NCBI RefSeq assembly: GCF_007644045.2
Contig: NZ_VMDW02000004.1
Span: 1 to 57,512, forward strand
From: Vogesella urethralis
Lineage (GTDB): Bacteria > Pseudomonadota > Gammaproteobacteria > Burkholderiales > Chromobacteriaceae
DNA length: 57,512 nt
Direction: 5' to 3'
Shown: piece by piece, positions 1-9,480 of the stretch
Layout: the number at the start of each line of letters is the position of its first letter
Numbering within the stretch: the stretch's first letter is position 1
Notes under the pieces: generated by a model
Told to the model about the DNA's origin: nothing
The model's input: only the letters and a program-made list of their open reading frames with translations
The model's database searches: none
Position numbers and translations under genes: made by a program

Positions 1-160
1 GGTTCTGACGACGCTAATGAGCCCAGTTGAAGGCTCCAAAGCCCCCCAAGGGGTTTAGTATTTACGTCGTATAATGTTTATTATGTCAAATTTAGGCAGT
101 TAAATATGCACTATTGACCCCTCTTCAACTGCTATTGCAGTTGCCAGTAATGAGTTCGAA

Positions 161-186
161 CGGCTGCCACTAAATAATGGCAGCCG
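161..186 (-). terminator. Hairpin downstream of recJ
   Basis: A 9-bp perfect stem (CGGCTGCCA / TGGCAGCCG) with an 8-base A/T-rich loop lies directly after the recJ stop. The T-run is weak on either strand (CTTTCTT on plus). A second perfect hairpin, CAACTGC-TATT-GCAGTTG, sits at 126-143, and a C4/G4 hairpin followed by TTT at about 40-58 may terminate a gene off the left edge. No gene is seen in 1-192. Confidence 0.5.
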
Positions 187-192
187 CTTTCT

Positions 193-1881
193 TCAGCCGT
201 TAGCGATGTGCTGCAAATAAATCTGCAGTTCCTTTTTGCCCTGCCACTCGTTGGCGGCCAACTGGTACACCGCATCCACTTCTTCTGGCAGCCAATCCAC
301 GCGATTAAAGATCATGCCATCACATTGCACGCCGTCTTTGGCGAGGCGCAGCTTAAGGTGCTTGTCACCAACCAGGCGCTGACTCAGCACCTGGAACCGG
401 TCGCGAAACGTTGGCGGTGCGAAACCCTGGCCCCAGACCTCGGCGGCCAGGGTTTCCGCCATTTGCAGATTCAACTCCCGTGCGCTGAGGCTGCCATCGG
501 TTTCCAGCGTGCGCGTTAGCGCGTGTTGATCCAGCAGTCCTTGTGCCACCTGCTCGAATGCCTGCTGGAATGCCGCCAGACTAGGCTCGGCGATAGTGAG
601 CCCTGCTGCCATCGCGTGGCCGCCGAATTTGAGGATCATGCCCGGGTGGCGCTTGTACACCAGGTCCAGCGCGTCGCGCAGGTGGAAGCCCGGTATCGAG
701 CGCCCTGACCCCTTGATTTCGCCTTCGTCGCCCGGCGCAAACACGATGGTGGGTCGATGAAAACGTTCTTTCAGGCGCGATGCCACGATGCCGACCACGC
801 CCTGGTGCCAGTCATCGCGGTACAAGGCCAGCGTGTAGCGTTGCGCCGGGTCGAAACTGGACAGAAAAGCCATCGCTTCGTCCTGGATGCCGTGCTCGAT
901 CTGGCGCCGTTCCCGGTTAAGGCGGTCCAGTTCTTGCGCCAGCGACAAGGCTTCGGATTCGCTGCCCGCCAGCAGGCAGGCAATACCCAGGCTCATATCG
1001 TCCAGGCGCCCTGCTGCGTTCAATCTGGGGCCTAGCGTAAAGCCAAGGTCAAAGGTGTTGGCCTTGTGTGCAGCCCGGCCGGCCACCCGGAACAAGGCGG
1101 CAATGCCGGGGGCCATGCGCCCTGCCCGCATTCTTTTCAAGCCGTTATCCACCAAGATGCGATTGTTGCGGTCCAGTCGCACCACATCGGCTACGGTGCC
1201 CAGCGCCACGATGTCCAGCAGTTCGCCCAGGTTGGGCTCGGGCTGACTGGCGAAGCAACCGCGTTGCCGCATTTCTGCCCGCAGCGCCATCAGCACGTAG
1301 AACATCACACCAACACCGGCCAGGTTTTTGGATGGGAAGGTACAACCCGGCTGGTTGGGGTTAACGATCAGGGCGTCCGGCAGTACGTCGCCTGGCAAGT
1401 GGTGGTCGGTAATCAGCACTTCAATACCGCGCGCCTTGGCCGCCTTGACGCCATCTACGCTGGCAATGCCGTTATCGACCGTAATGATGATGTCGGGCTG
1501 GCTTTGTGCGGCCAACTCGACGATTTCCGGCGTCAGGCCGTAACCGTACTCGAAGCGGTTGGGCACGATGAAATCGATGACGGCACCAAGCGCGGCCAAC
1601 CCCCTCACCGCGACGGTACAGGCGGTAGCGCCGTCGGCATCGTAATCGGCCACCACCAGCATGCGTTGGCGTGCCGCAATGGCGTCGGCCAGGCGGCTGG
1701 CCATGGCCGTAATGTTTTTCATGCTCTGATAAGGCAGCAAGCCTTTCAGGGCGTAGTCCACTTCGTCGGCGCTGGCGATGCCGCGTGCGGCGTACAGTCT
1801 GGCCATCAAGGGATGGATACCCTGGGTACACAAGGCTTGCAGCGTTTCCGGCGGTGAGGTGCGGGTCAGTATCTGGGTCAT
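193..1881 (-). CDS. recJ: Single-stranded-DNA-specific exonuclease RecJ
   Basis: RecJ is a cytoplasmic 5'-3' single-strand exonuclease acting in RecF-pathway recombination and mismatch repair. The 562-residue product has the usual length for the family. DHH-phosphoesterase motifs are visible: DYDADG at about residues 79-84, TVDNG near 135, and the DHH triplet at about 159-161 (LITDHHLPGD). A GGHAMAAG motif of the DHHA1 region lies further on. I chose the ATG at 1881 because it overlaps the stop of the upstream gene in an ATGA arrangement, which indicates translational coupling; an upstream in-frame start would extend 32 residues into the neighbour. The pairing with an RpfE-like gene is also known from Xanthomonas. 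Confidence 0.97.
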   Translation of the reverse strand: MTQILTRTSPPETLQALCTQGIHPLMARLYAARGIASADEVDYALKGLLPYQSMKNITAMASRLADAIAARQRMLVVADYDADGATACTVAVRGLAALGAVIDFIVPNRFEYGYGLTPEIVELAAQSQPDIIITVDNGIASVDGVKAAKARGIEVLITDHHLPGDVLPDALIVNPNQPGCTFPSKNLAGVGVMFYVLMALRAEMRQRGCFASQPEPNLGELLDIVALGTVADVVRLDRNNRILVDNGLKRMRAGRMAPGIAALFRVAGRAAHKANTFDLGFTLGPRLNAAGRLDDMSLGIACLLAGSESEALSLAQELDRLNRERRQIEHGIQDEAMAFLSSFDPAQRYTLALYRDDWHQGVVGIVASRLKERFHRPTIVFAPGDEGEIKGSGRSIPGFHLRDALDLVYKRHPGMILKFGGHAMAAGLTIAEPSLAAFQQAFEQVAQGLLDQHALTRTLETDGSLSARELNLQMAETLAAEVWGQGFAPPTFRDRFQVLSQRLVGDKHLKLRLAKDGVQCDGMIFNRVDWLPEEVDAVYQLAANEWQGKKELQIYLQHIANG

Positions 1882-2885
1882 TGCGGGTAGAGCTCGGATA
1901 AGGGTTTGCCGGCTTGCCAGAACTTCCATAGCTGGCGACGCTGCAGCTGCAGCGTAAAGCCAGCCTCGCCATCGCAACTAAGGGTAAGCGTTTGCAACTG
2001 CCCTGCTTTCATGGCTGCCAACAGCGGGGCAAACCAGTCTTGCTCGATGCGCTGCATGGTTTCGCGCCAGCCCCAGGCGTCGCGAAACTGTGCCGGTGCT
2101 TCCAGTGCGTCCAGTACGATCAGCGCATCCTGCGGCGGACAGTCACGAAACAGGTACGGCACGGCTTCGGCTTGGCTATTGCTGGCCCGGGCGAGCGCCT
2201 GATACAGCGGGCTGTCAGCGTACAGCGGCAACTGTGGCGGCTGGGGTGCCGGGCTATCCGCCCCCTGCTCCCCCCACAGCCACAGGCTGTTGACCGGGGT
2301 GTCGCCGCGCAGCTCCCGTGCGTCGTTGGTGGCGTGGGTGTACAGCAGCATCTGCATTTCGTTCAGATAGCGGCTCCAGAGCATGCTTTGCGGGCCGGTA
2401 GGCAGGTGATGGTTGATGTCTTCGCCAATCACGTCCGGTAGCGGCGTGAAGTATGCCTGACTGGCTGCCGGCAGCGACAGGAACCAGCGGTCTGGCGTTG
2501 GTGCATGGAAGGCAAAACCGTCATCGGCAAACAGCTGGTTCAGGCTGGCTACCAGTTGATCAGCTTCGTCCTGCGACAGGTTCATGATGCCGATGTCGCC
2601 CAGCAGCGCCCGGTCACGGTCCACGCGCAGATTGACCGGGTCGGCAATCAGCCAGTGGCGGCCGGCAGTGGCCAGGCCGGCTTGCGCAGCAAGGGTGGCA
2701 GCAATGCTGGCGGCGGGCAGCCGGAAAGTGTGCAGCAGGTGCTGGCTGGGGCGGCTGGGCGTGGCTTGACGTTGGCCGCGCGCCAGCATCAGCGACAGTG
2801 ACGGCATGGGCAGCTCGCGGCAAAGGTCGGGCCCGTCGTACGGGTCGTACCAGCACAGGCCGGGTAAATGCAAAGTGAGGTTCAT
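1878..2885 (-). CDS. RpfE-like conserved protein (COG4255 type)
   Basis: A 335-residue soluble protein with no signal peptide, beginning MNLTLHLPGLCWYDPYDGPD. It resembles the RpfE family, proteins of unresolved biochemical function encoded next to recJ in Xanthomonas and many betaproteobacteria. I see acidic and aromatic motifs (for example DPVNLRVDRD and the W-rich RDAWGWRE) but no catalytic signature I can name. The ATG at 2885 is preferred over an upstream start 32 codons earlier, because the upstream extension is basic and unlike the family start. It overlaps recJ by four bases, so the two form an operon. The assignment rests on neighbourhood and general resemblance. Confidence 0.7.
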   Translation of the reverse strand: MNLTLHLPGLCWYDPYDGPDLCRELPMPSLSLMLARGQRQATPSRPSQHLLHTFRLPAASIAATLAAQAGLATAGRHWLIADPVNLRVDRDRALLGDIGIMNLSQDEADQLVASLNQLFADDGFAFHAPTPDRWFLSLPAASQAYFTPLPDVIGEDINHHLPTGPQSMLWSRYLNEMQMLLYTHATNDARELRGDTPVNSLWLWGEQGADSPAPQPPQLPLYADSPLYQALARASNSQAEAVPYLFRDCPPQDALIVLDALEAPAQFRDAWGWRETMQRIEQDWFAPLLAAMKAGQLQTLTLSCDGEAGFTLQLQRRQLWKFWQAGKPLSELYPQ

Positions 2886-3149
2886 GCGGGTACCGGTCCG
2901 GTCAATTTCGGACAAAAGTTTTCTTGGCGCCAGAACCTTCCCCACTGCCGCACTGTCTGTTGGTGCAGGTTTTCGCGCCAAGCATGACTAATGGTTTGAT
3001 TTGGCACGGATTTTAGGTTGGCGGGCGCCGATGTTTTTTGCTAGCATCGCCTGCTTCGATATTTTCTGCCACAAAGCAACACGCTGCATTGTGGTGGTAC
3101 CCAAGCTGATTCGCCATTCAGGGCGATAGATGCTGCACGAGTCAACGGA

Positions 3150-4484
3150 ATGAAGAATTATCGCAAACTGCTGGCCTTCCCGCAAAAGTGGGTGGCGCGC
3201 CTGATCAACAACCCGATGACCTGGCTAGGTCTGGCGGCCAGCCTGCCGTTCACCGGCGCCCTGACGGCGGTGGCCATTACCCAGCAAACGGCACTGCCGG
3301 AAAAGCCACCGCTGAGCCAGCAGGTTACCGAGGCGTTAAGCTTACCGCCGCTATCGCTCGCCCAGGCCAGCGGTGTGCGCTACTGGCGCGACGAAGCCGT
3401 GCAACGCGGCGACACCATCGCCCGCTTGCTGAACCGGCTGGGCGTGGGGGACGGCGAGGCGACCCGCTTCATTCATTCCAGCCCGTTGTCACGTGACCTG
3501 CTCAAGCTGAAAACCGGCGCCACCCTGTCGGTAGAAGTAAACGACCAGGGCGAGCTGTTTGGCCTGCGCTTTCTCAACGACGACGAGAACGGCGAAAAAG
3601 TGCTGGTGATGCTGGAAAAGCGTAACGGTGAATGGCAGGCCAGCGCTGATGCGCCGCAAACCGACACCATGCAGACAGTACGCTCGGTCGTCATTCGTAC
3701 CAGCGTCAGCGGCGCACTGGCCCAGGCACAAGTGCCGGTGGAGGTGCGTGCCGGCCTTAGCGAGATTTTTGCCGACCAGCTACCGCTGAACAAGCTGCGC
3801 CCGGGCGACAAGATCAATCTGGTATACGAAACGCTGCTCTACAAAGGTGCGCCGCTGGCCACGGGCAACATCTTGGCCGCTGAAGTCCTGCACGATGGCA
3901 AAACCTACCAGGCGTTTTACTTTGCCCACGATGCTGAAGCCGGTGCCTACTACGACGCCGCCGGCAAGCCGCTGAAAAAAGGCTTCGTCATGCAGCCGGT
4001 AAATGCCCGTATCAGCTCGGGCTTCGGCATGCGCTTTCATCCTATTCTGCGCTCGCTGCGCATGCACGAAGGGGTGGATTACGCCGCCGCAGAAGGCACA
4101 CCCATCGTGGCGCCGTCCGACGCCACGGTGAGTAGCGTGTCGCAACAGACCGGTTACGGTAATGTCGTGGTGCTGAAGCACAGCGGCAAGCTGTCCACGC
4201 TGTCCGCGCACATGAGCCGTTTCCAGCCTGGCTTGGCGGCGGGCAGCCGGGTGAAGGCGGGTGACATCATCGGCTTTGTCGGTAGCACTGGGCGCTCTAC
4301 CGGGCCACACCTGCATATGGAAGTGCTCGTCGATGGTCAGCCGGTAGACCCGGCTACCACCGCCCTGCCGGTGCCGGGCCTGTCGGCCAACCAGCGCTTG
4401 GCCTTCCGCGAGGGGAGCGTTAAGCTGGCGGCCAACCTCAAGCTGCTCAGGGATATCCCGGTCAGCGTGGCCCAGCTGGACTGA
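3150..4484 (+). CDS. M23-family murein metalloendopeptidase
   Basis: A 444-residue inner-membrane-anchored or exported peptidoglycan DD-endopeptidase of the MepM/YebA type. Residues about 21-46 form one hydrophobic segment that acts as signal anchor. The middle (about residues 75-125) looks like the OapA/LysM-like domain that precedes M23 domains in this subfamily. The LytM zinc site is intact: H306 and D310 in MHEGVDYA, and H387/H389 in GPHLHMEV, with the typical GYGNVVVLKH and STGRSTG segments between. It is transcribed divergently from rpfE-recJ. The next gene, anmK, recycles muropeptide sugars, which fits a cell-wall theme. The cut bond cannot be read from the sequence. Confidence 0.92.
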   Translation: MKNYRKLLAFPQKWVARLINNPMTWLGLAASLPFTGALTAVAITQQTALPEKPPLSQQVTEALSLPPLSLAQASGVRYWRDEAVQRGDTIARLLNRLGVGDGEATRFIHSSPLSRDLLKLKTGATLSVEVNDQGELFGLRFLNDDENGEKVLVMLEKRNGEWQASADAPQTDTMQTVRSVVIRTSVSGALAQAQVPVEVRAGLSEIFADQLPLNKLRPGDKINLVYETLLYKGAPLATGNILAAEVLHDGKTYQAFYFAHDAEAGAYYDAAGKPLKKGFVMQPVNARISSGFGMRFHPILRSLRMHEGVDYAAAEGTPIVAPSDATVSSVSQQTGYGNVVVLKHSGKLSTLSAHMSRFQPGLAAGSRVKAGDIIGFVGSTGRSTGPHLHMEVLVDGQPVDPATTALPVPGLSANQRLAFREGSVKLAANLKLLRDIPVSVAQLD

Positions 4485-4503
4485 GCCACGATTCCGGCTA
4501 ACC

Positions 4504-4531
4504 GCCCTGGCAGCATTCGCCAGGGCTTTTT
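4504..4531 (+). terminator. Rho-independent terminator ending at the anmK start
   Basis: Perfect 8-bp stem GCCCTGGC / GCCAGGGC with a 7-base loop and a T5 run (4527-4531). The run ends one base before the anmK ATG at 4533. The right arm contains AGGG, the only Shine-Dalgarno-like sequence in front of anmK. Confidence 0.8.
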
Positions 4532-4532
4532 C

Positions 4533-5642
4533 ATGTCTGAAATTTTTATCGGTTTGATGTCCGGCACCAGCCTGGACGGTGTCGATGCGGTGGCGGTGGA
4601 TTTTGCCACCCACCCGATGCGAATCATCGGCGAGGCCTTCGTGCCATACGATGCCGATATTCGCGCGCAAGTACTGTCGCTGCAGGCGGTGGGGCACAAC
4701 GAGCTGGCGCGCAGCGCCATGCTGGCCAATCGCCTGGCGCATTGCTACGCCGATGCCGTGGCCGCCGCCTTGCAGGCCTGCCAGCTGAGTGCTACCGCAG
4801 TGCGCGCCGTGGTGTGCCATGGCCAGACCATCCGGCATGCGCCACAGGATGGTTACACACTGCAGATCGGCAACCTCGCCTTGCTGGCCGAGCTGTGCGG
4901 CATCGACGTCATTGGCGACGTGCGTAGCCGCGACGTGGCTGCCGGTGGCCAGGGCGCACCACTGGTGCCGGCTTTCCACCAGGCGCTGTTTGCCAGCGCC
5001 GAGCTGCCACGCGTCATCCTCAATATCGGCGGCATTGCCAACCTGACCCGGCTCAGCCCGGGCCTGCCGGTAATCGGCTTCGATACCGGCCCCGGCAACA
5101 TGCTGCTGGATGCCTGGATTCGTCGCCATCAAGGCCTGGACTACGATGATGGTGGTACCTGGGCGGCCAGCGGCCATTGCCAGCCGGCCCTGCTGGCACG
5201 GCTGCTGGAGGAGCCCTATTTTGCCGCCAGCTTACCCAAGAGCACCGGCCGCGACCTGTTCGATCTGCCGTGGCTGGAAGCCCACCTGGACGCGCACAGC
5301 CGCCAGCATGGCGCCATAGCGGCAGCAGATGTACAAGCCACGCTGCTGATGCTGACCGCCTGCAGCATCGCCGACGCCATCCGTAGCTGTGCCGCAGAAT
5401 GCCGCGAAATCTACGTCTGTGGTGGTGGCGCTCGCAACCCCGCGCTGATGCAGGCACTGGCGCAGCAATTGCCGTCCACGCGCATCGATACCACCGCCAG
5501 CCTGGGCCTGCCGCCACAGCAAGTAGAAGCGGCCGCGTTTGCCTGGCTGGGTTGGTGCTTCAGTCAGCGGCGTGCGGCCAACCTGCCCGAGGTAACCGGT
5601 GCCCGCGGTTTCCGCCTGCTGGGTGCTTTGTATCCATGCTAA
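4533..5642 (+). CDS. anmK: Anhydro-N-acetylmuramic acid kinase
   Basis: AnmK phosphorylates 1,6-anhydro-MurNAc with ring opening to give MurNAc-6-phosphate, a cytoplasmic step of peptidoglycan recycling. The 369-residue product has the family length and begins with the signature GLMSGTSLDGVDAV. Further conserved pieces are VCHGQTIRH, LNIGGIANLT, GFDTGPGNMLLDAW and the late CGGGARN nucleotide-binding motif. The start at 4533 is unusual: its only ribosome-binding-like sequence (AGGG) lies in the 3' arm of a terminator hairpin. The gene follows an M23 endopeptidase gene; both act on peptidoglycan, but the terminator suggests they are not simply co-expressed. Confidence 0.96.
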   Translation: MSEIFIGLMSGTSLDGVDAVAVDFATHPMRIIGEAFVPYDADIRAQVLSLQAVGHNELARSAMLANRLAHCYADAVAAALQACQLSATAVRAVVCHGQTIRHAPQDGYTLQIGNLALLAELCGIDVIGDVRSRDVAAGGQGAPLVPAFHQALFASAELPRVILNIGGIANLTRLSPGLPVIGFDTGPGNMLLDAWIRRHQGLDYDDGGTWAASGHCQPALLARLLEEPYFAASLPKSTGRDLFDLPWLEAHLDAHSRQHGAIAAADVQATLLMLTACSIADAIRSCAAECREIYVCGGGARNPALMQALAQQLPSTRIDTTASLGLPPQQVEAAAFAWLGWCFSQRRAANLPEVTGARGFRLLGALYPC

Positions 5643-5680
5643 TTTGCGTCATGTCGATAAAATATCAGCAGAATTGCCGA

Positions 5681-5686
5681 TATAAT
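5681..5686 (+). promoter_or_regulatory. -10 box upstream of ftsK
   Basis: A perfect TATAAT within GATATAATGCCCGG, 30 bases before the ftsK ATG. No good -35 hexamer is found at 16-18 bp. The same TATAATGCCCGG string occurs before psd. Confidence 0.5.
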
Positions 5687-5715
5687 GCCCGGCTGACCTC
5701 ATACATTACATAACA

Positions 5716-8016
5716 ATGCGCCTGTTCAAGCGTAAAGCTGCTGTCCGTAATACCCAACCCATGCCACCCAAGCTGGCCGCCTTGTTGCGGGAAGCGTGGT
5801 GGCTGCTCATGGCCGTCACGGCCGTCTACCTGGTCATCACGCTGGCCAGCTTTCACCCGTCCGACCCCAGTTGGTCGCACAGTTCTGCCGATACCCAGGT
5901 ACGCAACTACGGCGGCGCCTTTGGCGCCTGGCTGTCCGATATCCTGCTGTACCTGTTCGGCTACTCGGCCTGGCTGATGGTGGGCTTCTGCCTGTTTGCC
6001 ATTGCCTGGGGTTACCGCAAGATCGAGCAGACCGATTTCCAGACCGGCCCGATGACCTGGGTGGCGTTGCTGGGCTTTCTGCTGACGCTGATTTGTACTG
6101 CCAGCCTGGAGGCATTGATCCTGGGCAGCAAAGCGCTGTTACTGCCAGCCGGCGCAGGCGGCATGCTGGGCAAATCGCTGGGAACCTTATGCGCGCACGC
6201 ATTTGGCGGCACCGGCGCCGGCCTGTTGCTGCTGGTGCTGGCGGCGATTGGCATTTCACTGTTTACCGGCCTGTCCTGGCTGAGTCTGATGGAAAACCTG
6301 GGCGGCAAAATCGAAGACGCTACCGTGGGGGCCTGGCAAGCGTGGCAAGCCAGCCGCGACCGCGAGATCGGTCGCGAAGTTGCCAAGCAGCGCGAAGAGA
6401 AAGTGGTCCAGGAAAAGAAAAAGATCGAAGAGAAACCGCCGGTACGCATTGAAGCGCCAGTACTGGAAGTGCCGCTATCGCCCAAGGCAGTGAAGCCGGT
6501 GCAACAATCGCTGTTTGCCGCACCGGGTGATGATGCCCTGCCCGGCTTGCCGTTACTGGCACCCCCAAAAGAACAAGGCGAGCCCGTTTCGGCAGAGACG
6601 GTGGAATACACTTCGCGCCTGATCGAACGCAAGCTGGCCGACTTTGGCGTGGATGTGAAAGTGATTGCCGCCTACCCCGGCCCGGTGATTACCCGCTACG
6701 AGATCGAACCCGCGGTAGGTGTCAAGGGCGCGCAAATCGTCAACCTGATGAAGGATCTGGCGCGCGCCTTGAGCCTGGTCTCCATTCGCGTGGTTGAGAC
6801 CATTCCCGGCAAGACCTATATGGGCCTGGAGCTGCCCAACCCGAAGCGCCAGATCGTGCGGCTATCGGAGATCATCGGCTCCGAAGGCTACCAGAACATG
6901 TCGTCCCGTCTCACCATGGCGCTGGGCAAAGACATCGCCGGCCAGCCGGTTTCCGCCGACCTGGCCAAGATGCCGCACGTGCTGGTAGCAGGCACCACTG
7001 GCTCCGGCAAATCGGTTGCCATCAACGCGATGATCCTGTCGGTGCTGTACAAGGCCACGCCACAGGAAGCCCGTCTGATCATGGTAGACCCGAAAATGCT
7101 GGAACTATCGGTCTACGAAGGCATTCCGCACCTGCTGGCGCCGGTAGTGACCGACATGAAGCAGGCGGCCAATGCGCTGAACTGGTGTGTTGGTGAAATG
7201 GAACGCCGTTACCGGCTGATGTCCAAGCTGGGCGTGCGCAACCTGGCAGGCTTCAATCAGAAGATCCGCGAGGCCGAAAAAGCCGGCGAGAAGATCCCCA
7301 ACCCGTTCAGCCTGACACCGGAAACCCCAGAGCCGCTGGAAGCACTGCCGCTGATTGTGGTGGTCATCGACGAACTGGCCGACCTGATGATGGTGGCGGG
7401 CAAGAAAATCGAAGAACTGATCGCGCGGCTGGCGCAAAAAGCCCGCGCTGCCGGCATTCACTTGATCCTGGCTACCCAGCGCCCCTCGGTGGATGTGATT
7501 ACCGGCCTGATCAAGGCCAACATCCCGACGCGCATCGCCTTTCAGGTGTCCAGCAAGATCGACAGTCGTACCATTCTGGACCAGATGGGCGCGGAAACGC
7601 TGCTGGGCCAGGGTGACATGCTGTACCAGCCCCCAGGCACCAATTACCCACTGCGGGTACATGGCGCCTTTGTGGCGGATGACGAAGTGCATCAGGTGGT
7701 GGAGTTCCTCAAGACAACCGGCGAGCCGGACTATATCGAAGGCATCCTCACCGGCGCGGCCGAAGGCGAAGACAGCGCTAGCGGCGACTTCACCGCCAGC
7801 GGCAGCAGCGATGCCGAGGCCGACCCGCTGTACGATGAAGCGGTCGCCATCGTGCTGAAAACGCGCAAGGCGTCCATCTCGTCGGTACAGCGCCACTTAC
7901 GCATCGGCTACAACCGTGCGGCCCGCCTGATCGAGCAAATGGAAGCTGCCGGTGTGGTATCAGCCATGGAAACCAATGGCAACCGGACGGTGCTAGCGCC
8001 GGCTCGCGAAGACTGA
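5716..8016 (+). CDS. ftsK: DNA translocase FtsK (short-linker form)
   Basis: FtsK anchors at the division septum, pumps chromosomal DNA and activates XerCD at dif. The 766-residue protein has four predicted membrane helices in roughly the first 190 residues, a charged linker of only about 100 residues ([15 protein letters not shown] region), and the RecA-like motor. Walker A is GTTGSGKS at about residues 426-433; Walker B is VVVIDELAD at about 548-556. The C-terminal winged-helix gamma domain (about 705-766, with [20 protein letters not shown]) recognises KOPS sites. Length and layout match the SpoIIIE/FtsK forms of betaproteobacteria rather than the long E. coli protein. A strong terminator follows. 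Confidence 0.97.
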   Translation: MRLFKRKAAVRNTQPMPPKLAALLREAWWLLMAVTAVYLVITLASFHPSDPSWSHSSADTQVRNYGGAFGAWLSDILLYLFGYSAWLMVGFCLFAIAWGYRKIEQTDFQTGPMTWVALLGFLLTLICTASLEALILGSKALLLPAGAGGMLGKSLGTLCAHAFGGTGAGLLLLVLAAIGISLFTGLSWLSLMENLGGKIEDATVGAWQAWQASRDREIGREVAKQREEKVVQEKKKIEEKPPVRIEAPVLEVPLSPKAVKPVQQSLFAAPGDDALPGLPLLAPPKEQGEPVSAETVEYTSRLIERKLADFGVDVKVIAAYPGPVITRYEIEPAVGVKGAQIVNLMKDLARALSLVSIRVVETIPGKTYMGLELPNPKRQIVRLSEIIGSEGYQNMSSRLTMALGKDIAGQPVSADLAKMPHVLVAGTTGSGKSVAINAMILSVLYKATPQEARLIMVDPKMLELSVYEGIPHLLAPVVTDMKQAANALNWCVGEMERRYRLMSKLGVRNLAGFNQKIREAEKAGEKIPNPFSLTPETPEPLEALPLIVVVIDELADLMMVAGKKIEELIARLAQKARAAGIHLILATQRPSVDVITGLIKANIPTRIAFQVSSKIDSRTILDQMGAETLLGQGDMLYQPPGTNYPLRVHGAFVADDEVHQVVEFLKTTGEPDYIEGILTGAAEGEDSASGDFTASGSSDAEADPLYDEAVAIVLKTRKASISSVQRHLRIGYNRAARLIEQMEAAGVVSAMETNGNRTVLAPARED

Positions 8017-8050
8017 CGCTGCTGCGGCCAACCTTATATGTTCCTGTTCC

Positions 8051-8084
8051 AAAGCAATGGCTGCCACGGCAGCCATTGCTTTTT
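8051..8084 (+). terminator. Strong terminator after ftsK
   Basis: A 14-bp perfect stem (AAAGCAATGGCTGC / GCAGCCATTGCTTT) with a 4-base loop, ending in TTTT. It lies inside an upstream extension of the hemH frame, which supports the later hemH start at 8133. Confidence 0.85.
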
Positions 8085-8132
8085 GCCGTAAGCCGGTTAA
8101 GCTTGCGCCACCTGTTTTGTACTGGACAAATC

Positions 8133-9218
8133 ATGCCTGCCCTACTGCAAGAACCCGCGTTCCGCCACGACTACACCCCGAAAACCGGCGTCCTGCTGAT
8201 CAATCTGGGTACGCCCGCTGCCCCCACCGCCAAGGCGCTGCGGCCTTACCTCAAACAGTTTCTGTCCGACAGCCGCGTTATCGAGATTCCGAAAGCGGTC
8301 TGGTGGTTCATTCTGAACGGCATCATCCTGAATGTGCGCCCGCGCAAAAGCGCGGCCAAGTACGCGTCGATCTGGACCAAAGACGGCTCCCCATTGCTGG
8401 ATCACACCCGTAAACAGGCTTCGCTGTTGAAAGGCCTGCTGGGCGAGCAAGGCCACCGCAACCTGGTGGTGGAGTACGCCATGCGCTATGGCCAGCCGTC
8501 GGTTGAGCAAACCTTGGTAAAAATGCGCGAAGCCGGCGTCGAACGCCTGCTGGTGGTGCCGCTGTATCCGCAGTACGCCGGCTCGTCCAGCGCCACCGCA
8601 CTGGACGATGTCTTCCGGACGCTGATGAGGATGCGGAACATGCCCGAGGTGCGCACGGTCCGCCATTTTCACGATCATCCCGGCTACATCCAGGCACTGG
8701 CGCAGAATGTGCGTGAGTTCTGGCGCGTCAATGGCCGTGGCGACAAGCTGGTGATGAGCTTTCACGGCGTGCCGCGCTTTACGCTGGACAAAGGCGACCC
8801 GTACCACTGCGAATGCCTGAAGACCGGTCGCTTGCTGGCCGAGGCACTCGGCCTTGGCAAAGACGAGTACGTCGTCAGCTTCCAGAGCCGCTTCGGCAAG
8901 GCTGAGTGGATCAAGCCCTACACGACCGAAGTGCTGACCGGACTGGCCAACGCCGGTGTAGCGAAAGTGGACATCCTGTGTCCGGGTTTTGTCAGCGACT
9001 GCCTGGAAACGCTGGAAGAGATTGCCATGGAAGGAAAAGAGGATTTCCTGACCCACGGTGGCAAGGAGTACCGCTACATCCCTTGCCTGAACGAACACCC
9101 AGCATGGATTTCAGCCCTGTCCGAGCTGGTTGCGGCCAACCTTGGTGGCTGGATAACAACAGTAGATGATGCAGAAATGCGACAGCAACGCGCCCTGAAC
9201 TGTGGCGCAAAAAGCTAG
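8133..9218 (+). CDS. hemH: Ferrochelatase
   Basis: HemH inserts ferrous iron into protoporphyrin IX, the last step of protoheme synthesis, at the cytoplasmic face of the membrane. The 361-residue product has the typical bacterial length. The family start [12 protein letters not shown] follows a short N-terminal tail. SFHGVPR at about residue 209 carries the conserved metal-site histidine, and [11 protein letters not shown] the second conserved block. I placed the start at ATG 8133 because the 19 extra codons upstream run through the ftsK terminator. A terminator at 9240 separates it from the next gene. Confidence 0.95.
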   Translation: MPALLQEPAFRHDYTPKTGVLLINLGTPAAPTAKALRPYLKQFLSDSRVIEIPKAVWWFILNGIILNVRPRKSAAKYASIWTKDGSPLLDHTRKQASLLKGLLGEQGHRNLVVEYAMRYGQPSVEQTLVKMREAGVERLLVVPLYPQYAGSSSATALDDVFRTLMRMRNMPEVRTVRHFHDHPGYIQALAQNVREFWRVNGRGDKLVMSFHGVPRFTLDKGDPYHCECLKTGRLLAEALGLGKDEYVVSFQSRFGKAEWIKPYTTEVLTGLANAGVAKVDILCPGFVSDCLETLEEIAMEGKEDFLTHGGKEYRYIPCLNEHPAWISALSELVAANLGGWITTVDDAEMRQQRALNCGAKS

Positions 9219-9239
9219 AAAAACCCTAAATTTTTTTCC

Positions 9240-9269
9240 AAAGGCGCACCTGAATGGTGCGCCTTTGTT
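9240..9269 (+). terminator. Terminator after hemH
   Basis: An 11-bp perfect stem AAAGGCGCACC / GGTGCGCCTTT with loop TGAAT, then GTT. Confidence 0.85.
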
Positions 9270-9374
9270 CATTTGTGAAAAAACCATTCAATAAAGCCAT
9301 GCTGCAACACACCATAACGAGGCAGGGCTCAAAATCGTGTCAGACAATATTCAGGACATTGTTGGCGACCCGCG

Positions 9375-9404
9375 TTGACACTGCAAGAAACGGCTCCGCA
9401 TAAT
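9375..9404 (+). promoter_or_regulatory. Sigma70 promoter of first LivJ-like gene
   Basis: TTGACA (9375-9380), 18-bp spacer, CATAAT (9399-9404). It predicts a transcript start near 9411 and a leader of about 70 bases that ends in a good ribosome site (AGGGGA at about 9464). Confidence 0.75.
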
Positions 9405-9480
9405 CCTCGCCATCTGCTCATCCAAAAGATGTAAGGCAGGTTTACCAAAGTCACAGACTTAAGATCAGGGGAAACACAAG

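Noticed and set aside
3780-5177. A 465-codon open frame antisense to the M23 and anmK genes
   Set aside because: The plus-strand genes are certain from motifs, and the antisense product is low-complexity and typical of GC-rich mirror frames.
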